64,000 bases of DNA, from contig JAGGNK010008670.1 of NCBI GenBank assembly GCA_017590115.1, positions 7,944,541-8,008,540 on the forward strand, in the 5' to 3' direction. Source of the stretch: Montifringilla adamsi. Its lineage: Eukaryota; Chordata; Aves; Passeriformes; Passeridae. The notes under the pieces are model-generated. The model made no database searches. It saw only the letters and a program-made list of their open reading frames with translations, and was not told where the DNA came from. Positions 51,501 through 57,500 of this stretch are shown here, one piece after another. The position numbers and the translations under genes were made by a program. How positions within the stretch are numbered: position 1 is the first letter of the stretch; every line of letters starts with the position of its first letter.

Positions 51501-54500
51501 AGCAAATCAAGAGATACAGCAGGCTGTACAGCAGATTTCATTCCTCTCTCCCAAAACTTGCCAGCAGACAGTTTCATAGCTGAAACTGTATCTTAGAAAA
51601 ATTCTAGCCACTGGTTCTGCCCTGAACTATTGCATCCAGCAAAATAATTTCAGAGCCTATTCACATAATTTCTGAGCTCAGGAGCTGAAGGGCTGGTTGC
51701 TTGCTCACTGCTGAACAGAGGCCATTTAGCTCAAAAATATTTCCCTGGTTACTGTATTGGAGACAAACAGTGAGCCACAGCAGCCACCACTGCTGCCAGC
51801 AGCACTGAGAGTTTCTCCGGGACAAACACTGCCCACAGCCGACCTCTGCCCAGCACAGCTCCCAGCCACCCTCCTGCAGCCTTCTCCGAGCTGTCACCAG
51901 CAGCTCGGCTCAGAAGCCCACCAGAAAAAGCAACAGAACGACGCCGCAAAGAGCGATGGCTGCCGTGCAGCCCCTGCGGGCACTCACGAGCCCTCCCGGT
52001 GAGGCAGCCCGGCTCCTCGCAGTCCCGCTGTGGCAATGAGGTCACCGAGGCACAGGGGAGGAGGGATGGAGGGAGGGATGGAGGGAGGCAGCACTCCGTG
52101 CAAGCAATCCTGGATCCAACCAACGGTGCACCCAAGAGCTGACGCTCTGCTGGAGGAGTCTGCACAATTTGCTTAGGAGCAGCTCCAGGGCAAACCAGAG
52201 CAGAGACCTCTGAGCGCAGCACGGCCAGGTTTGAGCCTGCCCAGGTACAGCCGCCTCTCCCCGCCTGGACAGCTCTGCACTCAGGCCCCTCCAAAGGGAC
52301 ACTTCGGAGGCTTTCACAGCTTGGCACAAACAATAAAGGTACGGCCCAACAAGCAACAACACAGATTCACTTGCTCAGACTAAGGCATGGAAAGGGCTTT
52401 CATCAAAATATCTTTAAATAGTAGGGTATTCGGGGCCAAGGGAAACCAGCAGTGATGCTGTGAATAGCTGTCTCGAGTACTATCCCGAAGGCACACCCAC
52501 ACATTAGAACATAGTGCTGTTATTTAAAGACAAAGGAGAAGACTGTAGGAGACCTATGAACTTGGTAGGAAATATGACCTCAGGTTTTGACAGGGGAGTA
52601 ATCACTTTTAGATATTTAGTTCAATGAATACTTCAGAACACAAGCTTTCAGTGCATGAAGGGAGTACACATGTGGCTTGAAGAAGGTGACATCACATCTA
52701 TAGCAGTCTGAAGAAATACTGGGAAGCAACATTAACATTAGTTTAACTCATAAAATTTACTGTCCCTTTACTGCCACAACCCCCAGCAGCTCAGTAGCTT
52801 TAGATACAAGTCACTCTTTACCCAGGCTACAGTAGCTGTCCTCTAGGATATGTGATGCAATGGTAATATCTTGTTTGTTCTGTGTCTTCAGGCTCCAAAA
52901 AGACAAGTGTCATTCATTCTATAGACAAGGAAATTGAGGCCCAGGGATAGGAATCCAGGTCATCAACCAACCTCAGTTTTCCCCAGCAGTAAATAGAAGA
53001 GCAGATCAAAGTTGTTTCTACAGACAGGCTACTGGACAGTGGCTCTGTCTTAAGTGTAATACACCCAGGATTTCCATCCTTCTTCCATCAGCTAACCAAC
53101 ACAAACTATGATAATGCTTATAGTATAGCATAGAAAACTAACAGGATTTCCTATGTAGTTACAAATAAATGCCAGATCTAGGCAGAGCATCACCATGCTT
53201 GGTACAAGATGCACCTGAGAACTTATGACACCTGTAGCTTTACAGACAGACACCACTTGGTGAATAAAGGTACAACAGGAGAGTGGCAAGATGCATGGAT
53301 TTTACACTGCACTTCCTTTCCCAGCCTCCCCTACACGACCTGCCAAACAAGTGAATTCACCAGCTGTAGTGGGTGTGTGATGTTACTCTCTGCTGCCTGT
53401 ACCAGTATAAATGTCCACGTGGAACCAATGTACAAAATCTGTCTCCCAGACATGTTTTGCTTTCCTGGGAGCTTCCCCTCCCCTTCTGCTTGTGTGGAGT
53501 GAACAAACCACAGCTCTGTTGGCCATCGAGCCCAGCCCGGCCCCGGGGCAGCCGAGACAGCAGCACAGCCTGTGCACAGCTGGGTCCCCAGCCAGATGTG
53601 GGGTACAGCGCGGCCCCCTCCTGGCACCATCCTCAGCCATTTGTAGGGTATAGCACAGCCTCCTCCTGGCACCATCCCTCACCTTCCTGCCGGGATTGGC
53701 CTCCCTAGAGCACAGAGGGCCAAGTGCCACATCGCTCCCAGTGGCTGATCAATGTGCCAGATGATTACAGTCTGAAAAGCACTTTAACCCTGTGTGTAGA
53801 GATGCTGCCGAAGTAGCACATCCAGATGTGGAGTTAGTTAGAAGATTAAATGCTACTCTGCAAGTGAATGTAAATTACTAACCTAATGTGGATTCAGGAT
53901 ATAAGGAGAGGAATGAACTCACCATAGAAGTGGCACCAAGAAATTCCTCTCAGGCCACTACATTCTCCTCGGGCAGTACTTTAAGTTTCGTAAGCTAAAT
54001 TTACACATCAGACATCTTTTCATTTGGGTAATTTTATTTCAGTATGCACCAGAGAAATGTCTTTACCAAGCTGAAAAGGCTTAGTTGTGCCTCTCTCAGC
54101 AGAACGATATTTTGTACTCTCCAAATATTGTCTCACCAGCATACAGCCCATAGAATAAGGTAATACTGACATTTCAGTTTTTGTTACTGGGAAGCAACTG
54201 TATTACACATTTAAGTTTACTTAAAAAAATAGAATAATATTCAAGGACATGATCCTCTCTGGCTATAATACACCCCAGTTTCACTGAAATAACTTGCACC
54301 ATGTCAGCATCTGTCTCCACACGTTCATGTGTGCATAGCTGTGGGTGTGGGCCTCCAAAAGCATGACAAGGAATGGCTCATACCCAAGTGCCTCTAACTC
54401 ACAGATCATCTTCCCAGATTCTTTCACTGCAGGACCAGAGGGGACCACTAGGTTCATTGTGTTTGACTTGTTGAACACACAAGATGTTCATGGAAATTGG

Positions 54501-57500
54501 ATTAAACCAGCATTTAAAAAGCTCTTTAATCTTATGTTAAAGACTTCAGGCAACTGCAAATCCACTATTTCCTGTAGAGAAGGCCTAACACAAAAAAAAC
54601 TTGTGTTTTACACCTCTCATTTTGATTTACAGCCCATTGATTTTTATTGTGCTTTTAACTTGAAAATTTAAGTTGCCCCCCATTTCATCCATTCTCTGAC
54701 AGATGTCACTTCTTGAGCCTAGGGGTAAAGTCAAAGGAAAATGGAACACGGTATCCCTTTACCCCTTCCCATTTCACCTCAGCTTTTCCCAATGCTAGCA
54801 AATGATGACCTTACCAATTAACGGTATCCCAATTTAAAAATCCGATCTTCACTCCTGTAGACCTCCTCAGAGGCATCCCCAGCAGCACACTGTCTCAAGG
54901 TGTGACTCAGGAGTTTAGACAAGTAGCCTAAACTGAGCAACCCCCAGTATAATGACTCATAGGCACAGGTTCTGAATATAAATAAAGCATTGACTCTGTG
55001 CAAAACAAAGATGCTGGGATATTCCAGCTTAGGAAAAGGTGAAAAAAAATGCTTGGTCAATAATTATTGTCTGTTGTAAGAGCCTGGAGGATTTTTTCCC
55101 CTTGAAAAATTGAATTAACTAATAGGATCAGAAATGTGTGCAACAAGACACTTGGCCAAATATTCATATATATATAGCTGGGCTGCTCCAACCAAGCATT
55201 TATTTATCATTACTTTATATTTGATCCTGAGTATCTCTAGTAGATAATGTGCAGGTGATGAAGAAGGAAAGTCCATGTCTTAGAAAACTCACTAGTCAGG
55301 CTAATCCACAGCAAGATTCAAGTAATAAAGCTGCAGTATAATTTGTATTAAAAAAATCAATACATTAGCACAGCAGAATTGGGTCTTGAAGTGAGGCTTG
55401 AAGCAGCAGAACTGGCTGAATTTGGAGAATAAGCTCTGTGAGCATAACCAGGGTGAAAGCTCTGCACAAGGACTCTCCAACCTCCCAGCATACTCAGCAT
55501 CATTCTCCCCTGAAATCTTCTCCCCAGGCAGTTTACACTACAATTTAGGTAATAAAGAAAAGCAAACTGGGCTATTATATTGTGGTAATAAGTCCCACAA
55601 GTTAACAAAACACTGCCAATTATAGCAATCTGTCTATCCACGTTTAATGCTTTTCCATTTCGCTGAGTTGTTTCTTGTTCTGGTATCATGGGAGAAAGGG
55701 AAAAACATAAATACCCACAAGGCCTCTGCTCTAACTTGCCCTCTGAGAATTTGTTCTCTTGATCTTTGCAGTACTACATCTCTCTCAGAATTCTTTTAAA
55801 TGAAAATCAAGCTGTGCCTTCCCTATTTCTCTCATAATTGTCTGGACTTTTCTGATTAGGTAAAGAGGGTTTTAGTATTTCTCAACCATAGCAGAGCACA
55901 CTGCATATGAATGGGAGCAGGTGAAAAGAAAAACAAGGATCTAAAATAATTGTCTTTTCTCAGAAAAGCCTCCATGGAAAACAGAGTATTTTATTTCAGC
56001 TATTCTATATGCAATGAGAACCAGCTGAAAAAAGTTATCCCAGGTCCCCTTGGTAGCAATTTTTACTAAAGAGAAGAAGAAATACTGAATGCAAATAGAA
56101 CCAGAACAATTTTGAGCAATACACAAGGAGCGACAGTGACTGAATCTCAAGGGATTCAGAAATACCTTCTACTTATACTTCAGATTTTGGTCTTCATATG
56201 AAATAGCCACTTCCTCCAGTAACCAGCAGTTTTGTGGAAAGATCAGTCGTTTGAAAAAGGAAAGCATTTCTCATTTATTTTACTACTAAAGGTGGAGAAG
56301 CTCCAAAAAGTCCAACAAATTTCAGTCCCAATTCATTTCAGATGGGATTTCCTTCCAGAGATAGCACCACAATTCCTTAACCACTCCAGTACTTGAGTCC
56401 CTTTTCCTCCCTGAACAGATGGATCCGAAGAATTGGTTTTCAACTCCAGCAGTAACAGAGACACAGCAGTAGGACTGAGAACAACCTCCAGTGATTGCTG
56501 GACAGACAAAACTGCAGCATTCCTCTGTCCTACAGAGGACGAAAGCAGAAACACTGCTAGCACAACAGACAGGTCCCCATCCTACTGGCAAGGAGCCTCT
56601 TGCCTGGTTTTGCAGTAACAGCAAAATCCTGAAAAACCTCAGTAATAAACTGCATACTCCTTAGTGTCTGCAGATTCACTACCCTGATTTAAGCAGCCAC
56701 CAGCCTTGAGAATAGATGAAAAACACACATTTATTCCCCTAAAAATATAAAATCCCCTTGCAGCCCCAAGCTCCACAGCATGCAGCGACATAGTCATAGC
56801 CAGCACAGGATCATTCATCCATGTAAAACCCCCGTAGGTGTATGATCCCCTTGGAGCACTTCAGCATCACAACAAGACAAGCTAACTAGGAGCAACTGGG
56901 GACAAAGGGGCCAGTTTGGCAAGAGGTGTCCTCAAGCATTAAGGGTGTTCACTAGCAGCAGTGTGACATAAATAGTCAGATGCATGCTGAAAAGACATGT
57001 GAGCCACTGTCCAAGAAAGATGCATTTCATGGCAAGAGGCTATGCTTTGCTTTCAGCCTCAGTAACTGTTTAGTGAGGAACTGAGGGCACTCCAGCAATG
57101 ATCAGCACTGGACTGGGGTCCCTGTCACATCTCTGCCAGGCTTTCTGGGGGCTCCTTCCCTTTGGTTTTCATAGCTGTGCTGTAACCAGCACCTTGGAGC
57201 TGCAGCTCCCAGTCTCAAGGTCACATAGTGGTGTTCGAAATAGAACCATTTGTACACCAGACCCCAGAGGGCCCGGTAGGCAGCTCATATAGCCTGTTGC
57301 AGGGAGCCAGGGCTGTGGAGCTCTGAGCAGGCACAATGTGGCCATAAGGAAACTGCCCTTCAGCTGGCTCCTCACAGAAGCACTTACTTTTTGTGCATTC
57401 ACTATTTTTATCCCTTTACCTGAACAGAAGCCTACAATCACACCTCTAACCACTCATCAGAACAAATCACACTGATTCAAAGAAAGCCTTGAAACTTGCA

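Noticed and set aside
51749..52333. 194-codon - strand open frame across the CpG-rich patch
   Set aside because: Long open frames arise readily in GC-rich DNA. The peptide is low in structure, shows no domain, and is crossed by a better-supported splice donor.
53331..53730. Several overlapping frames of 80-115 codons on both strands
   Set aside because: They coincide with the GC-rich 45-bp tandem duplication; composition and repetition explain the open frames.
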